Positions 49,742 through 60,054 are shown, numbered from the stretch's first letter. The stretch is DNA of 64,000 bases from an uncultured bacterium (GCA_902777605.1 CACYUI010000005.1:23046-87045), one strand, 5' to 3'. Notes: generated from the sequence alone by a model not told the origin. A program made the numbers and translations.

Positions 49742-52429
49742 TTAACCTACACAAGACAAATGTCCGGGTTTCTTTTCATCTTCAAATTTTGGTGACAGCC
49801 AGCCGGCTTTGTAACCTATATAACCGATACCTGATGCGGCAGCTATACCGCCAAGAGCTATTATGGTTGCTTTCCCGCCTTTTGTCTTAGTCATATTTTT
49901 TAGTTTTTCGAAGAAACCTTTTTTCTTTCCTTTAAATACAGTTTCATCAAATTCACCTCTAAAGTCTGACTTATATTCATTTGGTATGTTATTGTCAGCA
50001 GTATTGAATTTGTCTTTCAAATAGATTTCTAACGCAGATTTTCCTTTGTTATAATCTACATTTGTGTGCCATTCAATTTTTTCGGATAAACAATTTTTGA
50101 TATAATCTTTTTGTTTTGCTTCAAAACTACCGTCTTTAATTGGTTCTAAGTATTGCTTGATTTGTTCTGCAATTTGTTTAGAAGTGTGTTCTTTTCTTGC
50201 TTTATCAAGTTCTTCCGGCTTGATATCAGCTGACAAACCGAGTTTTTTAACGCTTAACATAAACGGATCATCAGTTAAGAAACCTGTTTTTCCCGGTTTT
50301 ATGAAATCAGGAGCACCACCTGTTCTTGTAGATATAACAGGAGTACCTGTTGCAAAGCTTTCAAACGGTGTAATACCGCAAGGCTCAAATCTGCTTGTAA
50401 ATATTGCTAAATCAACACAGTTTGCAATTCTATTTGGGAAAGTTCCGTTTACATAACAAGCATTCCCTTTAAATATTCCTTTTTCTCCATTAACAGAAAT
50501 ATTTGCAATTCTTTCTATAGCCTCTTGTATCGCAACCCATTCAGGATGTTTGCCGCTAAATGCATCCTTACCGCCGCCAGCACCCATTATCAATTTGCAA
50601 TGTTTTCTTGTCTCCAACGGTATTGACTCGTCTTTTAACATTTTTTCGAATGCTTCAAGAGTAATCGGCAAGCCTTTTTGTGAATCAGGTCTGCCCCAAG
50701 TCGTGAATAATAAATCACCTTCCTTAAATTCTGATAAACCGCCAAGAGTTAGTTTTAAATCATTATCTTTGGCTTGTTGACGAATACCGTTAATCATGTT
50801 GTCATTGAAAAATACTTTTGCCAAAGCATCTTTATCGGTTGAAAGGTTCTTTGTTGCTTCTGCTACAACATTAATCAAGTTTTTCTTGTTTTCTGCTTTT
50901 GCTTTTAATATAGCATCTGCACTGTCTGTTGTACTAAAAGGAACATATTTTGTTTTAAATACTTCATTCAAACTTCCTGTTCCGAAGAATTTGCCCATTT
51001 CGTTTGTATACATATTTGAAGGTTTTGTTCCGTTTACAACATCAATTGTCTTTCCTTCAATTTCTTTAAGTGCTTCTGTTAAGCCTTTTGCAATGTCTTC
51101 AGTTTCCATATTTCTTGTTTCTGTTCCGAAGAATTTGGAAACATTTCCAACATTACTGTTTTGAGGGTTTTCATCGGTCATTCTTATTGCCATCATTGTC
51201 ATATTGAATAAACCTTCTGAATCCATCAATTTTTGGAAATATGGTTTGAAGAAATTGTATAACTTTGTGCTTTCTTCTGCTGTTGCTTTTCCTTTATTAA
51301 TTTTATCCGAAATAGCTTTTACTCTTGCGTAACTCGGACTTGCCTGCAATTTTTTCAAATCATCTTCTGTAGCTACTATTCTGAAGAAATCCATAGGATT
51401 TTCATATTTTCCTTGATATAACGGGCCCGGGTTATGAAGAATTTCTACAAAACGAATACCTTTACAGTAATCATCACCATTCTTTGCAGCTTGTGTCATA
51501 TCAGATAATAATGTATACCCGAATCTATCGTGTATCATATAGTTTTGAGGATTGAAGTTGCCGTGTGCATCGGTATTCATTTTCTTAAGAGAATCCAATG
51601 CCGCACGAGTCTGTTCTGTATAAAACATATCATCTGTTTTTGGCTGTCCGAAATATCTGACTTTTTCACCTGTTTTAACAAATGGTGCTGAACCGCCGTA
51701 AGCAGTTGTGCCTCCGTATGCTGTTGTAGAATTCATTTGTACGGGTGCGTGGTTTCTGTATACACCGTATGAAGATTTGCCTTTTGCGTGTTCATCTGTA
51801 TGAATTACATACAATCTGTCTTTTCTCTGACCTTTTGTATCAATTTCAAATTTTCTGTAAGGAACTGTTTCCATGCGAAGTTCCCTGTCAGACATTCTCT
51901 TTACATTTCCTTCAAGATTAACTTCTTTCAATAAGAAGTATCTGTCTACATTATTGCCGTTTTTTGCTTCTGTTATAAGCGCAAATTGTTCCCCGTTTTG
52001 TAATTTATAATTTCTGTCAACAAGTTTAAAATCACCTTGCCTTGTTAATCCTTCGCCCCTTTTAGCCTTATCTGCCGATTCGCTTTTTAGAACATACAAT
52101 CGTCCTGCATCATCATCAAATGTATAATAAGGATAGTCAGTTCTCATATCAATCTTTTTGCCGGCAACTTCTTCACCATGAATACCTATCGACTCAGGAA
52201 GAGCTTCTGCAACATCACCCAAACCGCCGGCTTTGTAGATACCGCCTAAATAGTTGCTTTCTGTTGCATATGCATATATTTGGTAAGGCTTTTTGTCAGG
52301 ATTTCCCTTAAAACTTAAATGCAAATATTCTTGCTTAGGAATTTCACTTTGACCGGTCTTATCGACATTACCGATTCTGTTAAACTTTTTCACTTGCAAC
52401 GGACTGGAAGTTACGGCATTGATTTGCAT
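49742..52429 (-). CDS. glycogen/starch synthase-like (GT5) protein with SFKG leader and C-terminal membrane helix
   Basis: 895 aa, far longer than GlgA (about 480). A polar leader (MQINAVTSSPLQVKKFN) ends EYLHLSFKGNPDKKPY. The GT5 N-terminal domain has KAGGLGDVAEALPESIG for the ADP-glucose/acceptor site, then about 350 residues of lineage-specific insertions. The donor domain follows: FTTWGRPDSQKGLPI, LIMGAGGGKDAF and FTSRFEPCGITPFESFATGTPVISTRTGG. The C-terminus has a second FKG motif (DETVFKGKKKGFF) and a single membrane span (KATIIALGGIAAASGIGYIGY). The ATG at 52429 has AAGGAG upstream; the longer frame is rejected. Membrane attachment would be unusual for this family. Confidence 0.8.
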   Translation of the reverse strand: MQINAVTSSPLQVKKFNRIGNVDKTGQSEIPKQEYLHLSFKGNPDKKPYQIYAYATESNYLGGIYKAGGLGDVAEALPESIGIHGEEVAGKKIDMRTDYPYYTFDDDAGRLYVLKSESADKAKRGEGLTRQGDFKLVDRNYKLQNGEQFALITEAKNGNNVDRYFLLKEVNLEGNVKRMSDRELRMETVPYRKFEIDTKGQRKDRLYVIHTDEHAKGKSSYGVYRNHAPVQMNSTTAYGGTTAYGGSAPFVKTGEKVRYFGQPKTDDMFYTEQTRAALDSLKKMNTDAHGNFNPQNYMIHDRFGYTLLSDMTQAAKNGDDYCKGIRFVEILHNPGPLYQGKYENPMDFFRIVATEDDLKKLQASPSYARVKAISDKINKGKATAEESTKLYNFFKPYFQKLMDSEGLFNMTMMAIRMTDENPQNSNVGNVSKFFGTETRNMETEDIAKGLTEALKEIEGKTIDVVNGTKPSNMYTNEMGKFFGTGSLNEVFKTKYVPFSTTDSADAILKAKAENKKNLINVVAEATKNLSTDKDALAKVFFNDNMINGIRQQAKDNDLKLTLGGLSEFKEGDLLFTTWGRPDSQKGLPITLEAFEKMLKDESIPLETRKHCKLIMGAGGGKDAFSGKHPEWVAIQEAIERIANISVNGEKGIFKGNACYVNGTFPNRIANCVDLAIFTSRFEPCGITPFESFATGTPVISTRTGGAPDFIKPGKTGFLTDDPFMLSVKKLGLSADIKPEELDKARKEHTSKQIAEQIKQYLEPIKDGSFEAKQKDYIKNCLSEKIEWHTNVDYNKGKSALEIYLKDKFNTADNNIPNEYKSDFRGEFDETVFKGKKKGFFEKLKNMTKTKGGKATIIALGGIAAASGIGYIGYKAGWLSPKFEDEKKPGHLSCVG

Positions 52430-52628
52430 ATTCAACTCCTTACACACACTTGTTCCACTTATATATATAAAAACTATAGACCAAAGAAAATTAACTTTTC
52501 TATCTCCAATCGTTAAGAAATATTAAGTAAATTTTTGTTAAGTTTTAATTATTGTAACAAATTTTTCTAAAATTTTCAATTAGTTAACAAAATATAGTTT
52601 TTGGGGGTTTATAAAATTGGTAATACTT

Positions 52629-54359
52629 ATGAAAATTCTGACAGATTATACAATTCCTTATACAAAACAGAACAAAACCAAATTCAAAGCAAATTCTTTA
52701 CACAAAAAAGTTTGCAAGCCTGAAGCTGTTATACCGCTTTTGACATCAGGATATGCTACAATAATAAAAGGACTTGAGAGGGCGAAAATTTTTATGAATG
52801 AAACAAAAAAATACACAGAATTAAGAGATGAACTTTCCAATAAACTTGGACCTATAGCGCTAAAAGCTAAGCGTTTGGATTGGGATTTTTATATAAATTC
52901 AACACATGACAATATGGAAAAAATGCAGAAAGCATGGGACGAATACCAAAAAATATTTGCAGACGAAATTACTTATAACAAATTTAAAGAAATTAAAACA
53001 GAAAATTTGCCAAAACACGAAGCAAAACAGTTGAAAGATTTGTTAAAGGCTTTTGATGATGAAATTAATACAGGTGAGATAAAAAAGGCTCTTCGAGATA
53101 AAGAAAGTGAAATTGCACAAAAATATAACGCCTATGTGCCGATGATAGACGGAAAAGAAACTTCAAAAGCGGAAATAACAAAAATATTACAAACAGAAAC
53201 AGATGAAAACATCCGAAAAAAAGCTTACGATGCTAAGATTAAAGGCGGAGATTTGATAGCCGATGATTTGGTTGATTTCGTAAAAATGCGAAACGAGTAC
53301 GCAAAAACGAAAGGTTTTGATAATTATTTTGAATACATGCTACAAGACACATACGATGTAGAAAATGAATTTCTTAACAAACTTATTGAGGAAGTATATT
53401 CGAATGCACAGACTAAAATCACATCAATTCAAAATAACAAATATAAAGAACTAAAAGATTTTTTCAAAAAGAATAACTTATCAGCTTACCACTACGGACT
53501 ATTACTTGAATCGGCACCAAGCAAGAAAGTAAATGAAATTTTGGAAGAACTTGCAAAAAATAATCCCAAAATTATAGAAGAAATATCGAAACAAACATAC
53601 GAGGGTATGGGATATGATGTTGATAAAATGATAGCTGACGGCAGATTAACGCTTGATTTGTATCCGAGAAAAGGCAAAAACACACACGGCTTCTGCTTTG
53701 ACATTGAAGCGGAGAAGGATGCAAGAATACTTGCAAACCTTACTAACAATGTATCAAGCATAGATACACTAAATCACGAAATGGGACACAGTGTCTATAA
53801 TTTGGGTATATCTAAGAAATTACCTTATTTTGACCAAGATTCATCTTCACCTGCTGTTACAGAAGCTATTGCAATGATGATGGGAGATTTGGTAAAAACT
53901 GAAAATATACTTAAGGGATATGTATATGATGAGCTGTTAACAAAATTTAAGCAAACATTTTCTGAAGACGAAGCAAATTTTGTATCAAAAAGCCTTTTGA
54001 TAATAGATTTTGAGAGAGAATTCTATAAAAATCCCGATAAAGATCCTAAGATTTTATGGAGCGAACTTAAGCAGAAATATTTAAATCGAAAGGAAGAGCC
54101 TGATAACGAGTGGGCAACTATTCCTCACTATCTTTCACATCCTGCTTATTATCAAAACTACTTCAGGGCAACATTGATGAAGGCACAAATATATAATCAT
54201 TTAAAATCAGTTTTGGGTAATATTACAGAAAATAAGGCAAGTGCTGATTATTTAAACAAGCATATATTCAAGCTTGGAGCATCCGTAGAAGAATACGACC
54301 TAATTAAGCAACTCACAGGAAAAGATTTTTCAGCTAAAGATTTTTCAAATAACCTGTAA
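52629..54359 (+). CDS. M3-family metallopeptidase (oligoendopeptidase F-like) with F-x-A leader
   Basis: 576 aa. The zinc motif is LNHEMGHSVYNLG, with the third ligand Glu in the helix around PAVTEAIAMM and the FRATLMKAQIYNHL C-terminal region of M3B peptidases. The start (MKILTDYTIPYTKQNKTKFKANS) resembles the other tagged leaders, with KFKANS in place of SFKG. I start at the ATG at 52629; a TTG four codons earlier is possible. It diverges from the tagged GT5 gene across 200 bp. No signal peptide. Confidence 0.88.
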   Translation: MKILTDYTIPYTKQNKTKFKANSLHKKVCKPEAVIPLLTSGYATIIKGLERAKIFMNETKKYTELRDELSNKLGPIALKAKRLDWDFYINSTHDNMEKMQKAWDEYQKIFADEITYNKFKEIKTENLPKHEAKQLKDLLKAFDDEINTGEIKKALRDKESEIAQKYNAYVPMIDGKETSKAEITKILQTETDENIRKKAYDAKIKGGDLIADDLVDFVKMRNEYAKTKGFDNYFEYMLQDTYDVENEFLNKLIEEVYSNAQTKITSIQNNKYKELKDFFKKNNLSAYHYGLLLESAPSKKVNEILEELAKNNPKIIEEISKQTYEGMGYDVDKMIADGRLTLDLYPRKGKNTHGFCFDIEAEKDARILANLTNNVSSIDTLNHEMGHSVYNLGISKKLPYFDQDSSSPAVTEAIAMMMGDLVKTENILKGYVYDELLTKFKQTFSEDEANFVSKSLLIIDFEREFYKNPDKDPKILWSELKQKYLNRKEEPDNEWATIPHYLSHPAYYQNYFRATLMKAQIYNHLKSVLGNITENKASADYLNKHIFKLGASVEEYDLIKQLTGKDFSAKDFSNNL

Positions 54360-54421
54360 ATATTACATTCTTACTAATAAGTGAAGGCAAGTATAGGTAT
54401 TGATAAAATACCGATTATTCC

Positions 54422-54453
54422 CTCGCCCCTTGCGGGAGAGGGTTAGGGGTGAT
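54422..54453. repeat. CCCTCNCC-type palindromic repeat
   Basis: CCTCGCCCCTTGCGGGAGAG then GGTTAGGGGTGA, a common intergenic palindrome of many bacteria. A shorter relative is at 33306-33335. Confidence 0.7.
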
Positions 54454-54463
54454 ATCACAAGTA

Positions 54464-54488
54464 GTAGGGTGCGTCGTTTTGACGCACC
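54464..54488 (+). repeat. GTAG-foot hairpin
   Basis: GTAG, then GGTGCGTC, loop GTTTT, GACGCACC; identical to the head of the composite repeats at 41213, 42014 and 42812. Confidence 0.82.
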
Positions 54489-54603
54489 GAATATAATATG
54501 TAATAACTTTTACATATTTCTTCTATTTTTGTTGCCTTAGTAACGCACCGAATATAATATGTAATAACTTTTACATATTTCTTCTATTTTTGTTGCCTTA
54601 GTA
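54482..54603. repeat. tandem 61-bp direct repeat
   Basis: Two exact 61-bp units (54482-54542 and 54543-54603), each running from ACGCACCGAA to GTTGCCTTAGTA. A GTTGCCTT/AAGGCAAC hairpin with loop AGTA closes the second unit at 54592-54611. Further hairpins follow at about 54630-54670 (CAGTTC/GAACTG). The 400-bp gap 54360-54759 holds only repeats. Confidence 0.9.
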
Positions 54604-54759
54604 AAGGCAACCTATAAACTATAGCTCACACAGTTCGCTTAGAACTGCGGTTTCCCCATAGGAGAAACTGCTGTTTTAAGATTAGATAATATTCCCTCCC
54701 TAACAAGGAAAGGAACAGTAAATCCTCAATACTACATCTCTGTTGAATCTCAAATCTGC

Positions 54760-55722
54760 TTATTTTAATTCGATATCTTTAATGTATCTCGGTCTGCCTT
54801 TTACTTCGTTAAAAATTTGACCTAGGTATTCACCAATGATACCCAAACAGAAAATTTGCAATCCGCCAAAGAATGCGAGCAATATTACAAGAGTTGCCCA
54901 TCCGCTTGGTGTTGTATGGAGCAAATATTTTTCTACCAAAACTTCAAATGCCAGAGCAAAACTTCCTAAAACCGTTAAGAAACCCAGCGCTGCAATTATT
55001 CTTAAAGGAACAATACTAAATGCAGTAATACCGTTAAGAGCAAGACTTGTCAGCGAAAAGAAGTTATACTTTGAACATCCTAACGCTCTCGGTTTTACAT
55101 TAAAATGAACATAAGCCGTTTTTAAACCAAGTTCGTGGAAAAAACCTCTTAAAAATAAACCTTCTTCCGAATACTGACCGAGAATTTCCAGCCCTCTTCT
55201 GCTTACTAATCTAAAATCAGAATGATTTGGAGGAATTTTTACACCCAAAATATTCATCAATTTGTAGAAACATAGCGCAGTATACTTTTTAAAGAAAGAA
55301 TCTGTTTTCCTGTCGTTTCTTATACCTGAAACAATATCAGCGCCTTTGTGGAACTCATCGACAAAAGTTTCAATAGCGTTCTCATCTTGCTGCAAATCTG
55401 CATCAATTGATACAACACAGTCACAGCCGATTTCTCTGACTCCTGTTAATCCTGCAATAAGCGCTTTTTGGTTACCGTAATTGCGGATAAATTTTGTACC
55501 TTTTATTCTATCTCCATATGTTGCCCTAAGATTTTCTATAATTTCCCATGTTTTGTCTTTAGAACCATCGTCTATAAGATAAATATAACTGTCCTCAGTT
55601 ATTTTACCTTTTGAAATAATGTTATCTAAAACACCCAAAAGCGTTTCCACTGTTGTTTTAACTACCAATTCTTCGTTAAAACAAGGTATAATAATTGCCA
55701 ATCTTGATTTATTTTCGCTCAT
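54760..55722 (-). CDS. polyprenyl-phosphate glycosyltransferase (GT2, DPM1/GtrB/ArnC-like)
   Basis: 320 aa. The GT-A domain starts LAIIIPCFNEELVV, with VSIDADLQQDE as the metal site and GSKDKTWEII. Two C-terminal membrane spans follow (ALGFLTVLGSFALAFEVLV, WATLVILLAFFGGLQIFC). Such enzymes load a sugar on undecaprenyl phosphate for ArnT- or GtrC-like transferases. The ATG at 55722 has GAGAGGA upstream. It diverges from the YdjC deacetylase across 71 bp, which recalls ArnC-ArnD pairing, though the sugar is unknown. Confidence 0.93.
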   Translation of the reverse strand: MSENKSRLAIIIPCFNEELVVKTTVETLLGVLDNIISKGKITEDSYIYLIDDGSKDKTWEIIENLRATYGDRIKGTKFIRNYGNQKALIAGLTGVREIGCDCVVSIDADLQQDENAIETFVDEFHKGADIVSGIRNDRKTDSFFKKYTALCFYKLMNILGVKIPPNHSDFRLVSRRGLEILGQYSEEGLFLRGFFHELGLKTAYVHFNVKPRALGCSKYNFFSLTSLALNGITAFSIVPLRIIAALGFLTVLGSFALAFEVLVEKYLLHTTPSGWATLVILLAFFGGLQIFCLGIIGEYLGQIFNEVKGRPRYIKDIELK

Positions 55723-55793
55723 TGTATTCCTCTCAAAAATATAATACAATAAAACTTGTAAGATGAGAAGATTTTTCTTTCAAGGAGTTTAGA

Positions 55794-56711
55794 GTGGCAG
55801 ATAAAAAATTTATATTGAATGCTGATGATTTTGGAATGAGTGAGGCTTTTAATACAGCTATATTAGAAGGCTATCAGGCAGGTTTGCTAAAAAGTACGAG
55901 TCTTGTTGCTAACGGGCAGGCTTATGAAGAAGCCGTAAACAATGTTATACCGGCATGTCCCGATTTGGGAGTCGGTGTTCACTTGAATTTTATAGAAGGA
56001 AAATCACTTGTTAAAGACCTAAACACTCTTACGGATTCCGATGGAAACTTTAATAATTCTTACGGTCAAATGATAATCAAAGCATACAATAAAAAGAATG
56101 ATGAATTTTTAAAACAGCTTGAAACAGAGTTTAGGGCGCAGATAGAAAAAATTAAAAATTCGGGAGTAAATATTACCCATATAGATTCGCATGTCCATAC
56201 GCATGCTATACCGCCGATTTTTGAACTTGTGTGCAAACTTGCCAAAGAATACGGAATAAAGCAAATAAGAACCCAATTTGAAAGACCGTATTTAATACCA
56301 GATGTAATGATACACCTAAATTTGGCATATCCGATTAATTTAATTAAAATTGCGCTTTTGGATAGCTTTACATTAATTAACAAGCCTGTTGCAAAAAAGT
56401 ATGGACTTAATACAAATGATTACTTGCTTGGAGTAGGATATACTTCTATGATGAATTCTCTAACTGTAGCATACGGTTTGATGTCACTTCAGAACAAAAA
56501 AGATATTATTGCAGAAGCCCTTATTCACCCATGCCGGTATGAAGACGGAACTATAGATAATCATTTTACGGAATTTCAAATTACCAAAAATTCCAAACTA
56601 CTCGGCAAAATTGAGCGCATGGATTATGAGATTACAAATTATAAATATCTTTACTCGGCAGATTCTCCCGAAGTTGTACCGCCTGAGGCAGAACCTTCAG
56701 TAGAAGTCTGA
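55794..56711 (+). CDS. YdjC/ChbG/HpnK-family carbohydrate deacetylase
   Basis: 305 aa. The opening ILNADDFGMSEAFNTAI carries the catalytic Asp pair, HIDSHVHTH the metal histidines, and EALIHPCRYEDG the C-terminal motif. Members remove N-acetyl groups from chitobiose or lipid-linked sugars. The start is GTG at 55794 with AAGGAG upstream. Its 3' end overlaps the convergent AsmA-like gene by 61 nt. Functional pairing with the divergent GT2 is likely. Confidence 0.92.
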   Translation: MADKKFILNADDFGMSEAFNTAILEGYQAGLLKSTSLVANGQAYEEAVNNVIPACPDLGVGVHLNFIEGKSLVKDLNTLTDSDGNFNNSYGQMIIKAYNKKNDEFLKQLETEFRAQIEKIKNSGVNITHIDSHVHTHAIPPIFELVCKLAKEYGIKQIRTQFERPYLIPDVMIHLNLAYPINLIKIALLDSFTLINKPVAKKYGLNTNDYLLGVGYTSMMNSLTVAYGLMSLQNKKDIIAEALIHPCRYEDGTIDNHFTEFQITKNSKLLGKIERMDYEITNYKYLYSADSPEVVPPEAEPSVEV

Positions 56712-59700
56712 GTCGATGTTTCTGTTTTGACTTCACCTGCTGCCGGTGCTTGTTCAGCTGCAGGAGTTTCCGTTTTCACCGTGCTTGACGGAGTCGTATT
56801 TGTTGAAGCCGGTTGTTTTTGATTAGAGCTTTGCTCTTTTAAACTGTTCCAAAGATTTTTAAACTCTTGTGCCGAATTTTTAATATCTTCTTTTGTCTTG
56901 TTAAACTCAGCCTTGGCATCTTCAACCTCTTTTTTCTTTTGTCCTACTGCCTTATTCCAGTCCTCTTTTGTAGTATTAATATCTTTGTTAAAAGAGTCTT
57001 TTATGCTTTTTGCGGTATCTTTTATTGTCTGTGTGTCATAGTTAGTCAAGTCGGCATCAGATATCCATTTGAAGGTTTTTATTGAACTCTTGCTTTCTAC
57101 TCCGCCGTTAAAATTAACTTTAAATTCTTGGAAGTTTGTACTGCCGTTTGTTAGAGCAGGTATCAAATTTGTTTTTTCACCACCCGGAGGTGTTGTCAAA
57201 ATCTTGAATATATTACCCGCTTTGTCGCCTAAAATATTGTTTGCGGTCAACTGTCCCAACACACCAAGTTTTGCAACCATCGGTGCATCCAACTTTCCTA
57301 AGATAACGACATTTGTTGAGCCGTTTAAAAGGTTAAACTTTCCTGTTATGTAGTAGCACAGACTAGGGCCTGCACTTTTTATGGGATTAAGATTTGCCCA
57401 GCCTTGCGAGAAGGTCATTTTACCGTCAAGAGTATCAAACATAGCAGTTGTAGCGAGCCCCGTAGCATTTGTAATTGAAGCAACTGTATTTTTCAAAAAG
57501 TAATTGTTTATAATATTTGATGCTCCCAATAGCCCTTCAAACTTACCAATAGTTCCAAAAGCGCCTTTTTTGATATCAAAATTCAAATCTCCCGTCATAG
57601 ACTTAATCATTGAGTTATAATCTAAAACAGTGAGTTTTAATCTTGTATCAAACCCCAAAGTTCCCGTAAGAGCTTTTTTAATTCCTGCAGCTCCTTCGAT
57701 TGCCTTTTCTGCATTCAAGCCTGAGCCTTTGAACTCTATTTTTGTTTTGGCGTTGGATAAATTATAAACAATATTTCCGTTTACTTTTCCGTCAAAAGAA
57801 GTTCCTTTGAGGTTGTTCAGATAAAAATCCATTCCTTTAAGTTCAAAATCCGATGAAAGATTTTGGGCTTTTATTCCGCCTGAAGCAAATTCTTTTACAG
57901 TACCTGAACCGTGCAAAATTGTATCTCTAAGCTTTATATCCATATCCTTCATTACAACAGGAATTTCAGGAATTGAAATACTTGGTACTGTTGCCGTCCC
58001 TGAAACAATCGGATTAAGCATGCTGCCTGTAATATAGATTTTGCCCTTGAATGACATTTTTGATTTGTCAAACATCGGAATTATAATTTCTGATAATTCT
58101 GTAGTCGCGTATGTTAAGTTAAGAGTCTGCTTAGCGATATTCATATCTCCTGTTAGAGTTGATTTTATATCACCTGTTGATACAAAATACAAACCTATTT
58201 TTTCAGTTAGGTAATCAGTAATTTTTCCCGAAACTTTTACCCCTATTTTTTCTATAGTTGCAGGAGTTTGAGTAATTTCTATCACATTTTCGCTAATATT
58301 AGCCTTAACATTCGGTATAGAAATCTTAGCCATGGGGTTTATAATCTGAATATTAGAACTCTTCGCATTTCCTCCGAAGGTTTTCCCGTCAGAAGTAATG
58401 TCTACGATTGTAGAAGGTGCTTTTAGCCTCAAATCCATAGGAATATTTTTAAGGTCGATGTTTGCTATATCCAACTTGATTACAGGATTAATTTTGTCTA
58501 ACTTGCCTTTAATATTTGCACTCAATGATACCGTACCCGAATAAATCGGATTTTCTTTCATAATTGCGGCCTGACCTATAGCTATTAACAAGCCTTTAAG
58601 ACTTAATTTGTCTGCTGTTAAATTAATATCGGCAACCGCATCACTAGATAGTGTACCGTAAAGTTTCAGCGGTTGACCTAATATACTGAAGCCTGCATTT
58701 TTGATATTTATATTGTTATTATTTAGAGCAACATCAGCTGAAATATTGTCAACACCGATTTTATATAGTCCGTAATACAATTTTGCAGTCGGAACTTTTA
58801 AATAACCGCTTGATTGAACGGTTTTTGTATCAGATTTAATATTAAAGTCCGCATTAATTTTTCCGTTAGCGGTTAGGGTTTGTAAATCTTGAATATTAAA
58901 GATTAATGCGACCTTCTTCACGATATTCATAAGGTTTGCTATCTCTAAATCCGATTTGAATCTCATATCAACAAAGGGCTTTTTCCCTGTCGTAATTTTT
59001 CCGCTTAGCTTTGATACTTCATTTTTTGCGGTGTATAAATGGGTGTCTATATCAATAGAATTTGATTTGAATAACAAATTGATGTCCGAAGGAGGTAATT
59101 CTATAATTGAAACATTGTCGACTTTAACTTTACCGTCAATTGATTCTGTCGATGTTTTAAGGTCAACAACGGCATTTGCGCTGACTTTGTATTCGTATAA
59201 GCCTTTTAAAATATTTATAACATCAACTTTTGCAGGCTCTGCTGTTTTATTTTCATCTTCCTGAGGATTAAAAACAAGCTCGTTTAAGTCAACATCAGGC
59301 ATTATTTTATTAAACAGATTTATATCGTATTTAAACTGTTCTTTGCCTTTTAAAACAAAATTTCCTGCGCCTTTAATTTTGACACTTTTGTTAAAAATAA
59401 AATCCGTAATGTCTGTTTTTCCGCCTGAGAGAATATAAGCATCTTTACCGTCAGTCAAGGTTAGTTTATATCCGCCTATCCTTATATCGGGAAGATGATT
59501 TGATAATTTTAATCCAAAAGGTAACTCTATCGGAGCAGTTTCCGTTTCTGATGAAGGCTCTTGTGCTTCAGGAATGTATTGAATTAAGTCCAAAACTCCG
59601 TCTTTATTGAATTTCAAAGTAATATCGGCATTATTTAATCTTATTACATCTATCTGAATATTTTTGGCTAATATTGATAGCAATGACATTTTGACTTCAA

Positions 59701-59974
59701 AATCATCAGCAATAAATACAGGTTCTTTTTTGGGGGTGTATAATTCAAACTTTTTAACTTTTAGACCTGCGGTAAGTTTTGGGGTAGTAACTATTTTTAC
59801 ATCTTCAAGCCCTGCGCTCAAACCCGTTGCTTTATTAATTTCTCCGACAATTTGAGGAGTATATTTATCTATAAAAAAGTTCAATACAAACGGTAAAAGT
59901 AAAAATAGCAGAAATAGTCCGACCAAAACACTTCCAAAAACTACACCTATTTTTGATAAAAGCTTGATATTCAT
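56651..59974 (-). CDS. AsmA/TamB-like envelope protein
   Basis: 1,107 aa. One N-terminal membrane span (IGVVFGSVLVGLFLLFLLLPFVLNFF), then a long periplasmic beta-rich region of AsmA type (DDFEVKMSLLSILAKNIQIDVIRLNNADITL, repeated DI/NG/GTL strands). The C-terminus is a helical Lys/Glu segment (about 985-1045), followed by about 60 residues of Ser/Thr/Ala/Pro/Glu low complexity. AsmA-like proteins are thought to move phospholipids to the outer membrane. This fits an LPS-bearing cell. Confidence 0.85.
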   Translation of the reverse strand: MNIKLLSKIGVVFGSVLVGLFLLFLLLPFVLNFFIDKYTPQIVGEINKATGLSAGLEDVKIVTTPKLTAGLKVKKFELYTPKKEPVFIADDFEVKMSLLSILAKNIQIDVIRLNNADITLKFNKDGVLDLIQYIPEAQEPSSETETAPIELPFGLKLSNHLPDIRIGGYKLTLTDGKDAYILSGGKTDITDFIFNKSVKIKGAGNFVLKGKEQFKYDINLFNKIMPDVDLNELVFNPQEDENKTAEPAKVDVINILKGLYEYKVSANAVVDLKTSTESIDGKVKVDNVSIIELPPSDINLLFKSNSIDIDTHLYTAKNEVSKLSGKITTGKKPFVDMRFKSDLEIANLMNIVKKVALIFNIQDLQTLTANGKINADFNIKSDTKTVQSSGYLKVPTAKLYYGLYKIGVDNISADVALNNNNINIKNAGFSILGQPLKLYGTLSSDAVADINLTADKLSLKGLLIAIGQAAIMKENPIYSGTVSLSANIKGKLDKINPVIKLDIANIDLKNIPMDLRLKAPSTIVDITSDGKTFGGNAKSSNIQIINPMAKISIPNVKANISENVIEITQTPATIEKIGVKVSGKITDYLTEKIGLYFVSTGDIKSTLTGDMNIAKQTLNLTYATTELSEIIIPMFDKSKMSFKGKIYITGSMLNPIVSGTATVPSISIPEIPVVMKDMDIKLRDTILHGSGTVKEFASGGIKAQNLSSDFELKGMDFYLNNLKGTSFDGKVNGNIVYNLSNAKTKIEFKGSGLNAEKAIEGAAGIKKALTGTLGFDTRLKLTVLDYNSMIKSMTGDLNFDIKKGAFGTIGKFEGLLGASNIINNYFLKNTVASITNATGLATTAMFDTLDGKMTFSQGWANLNPIKSAGPSLCYYITGKFNLLNGSTNVVILGKLDAPMVAKLGVLGQLTANNILGDKAGNIFKILTTPPGGEKTNLIPALTNGSTNFQEFKVNFNGGVESKSSIKTFKWISDADLTNYDTQTIKDTAKSIKDSFNKDINTTKEDWNKAVGQKKKEVEDAKAEFNKTKEDIKNSAQEFKNLWNSLKEQSSNQKQPASTNTTPSSTVKTETPAAEQAPAAGEVKTETSTQTSTEGSASGGTTSGESAE

Positions 59975-60054
59975 AAAATCCCCCTAACCAAAAATATTTT
60001 ATCATGAACTTTAATGATAAAATGCAAAATAATAGTATTAAATTAGTAAAAAGA

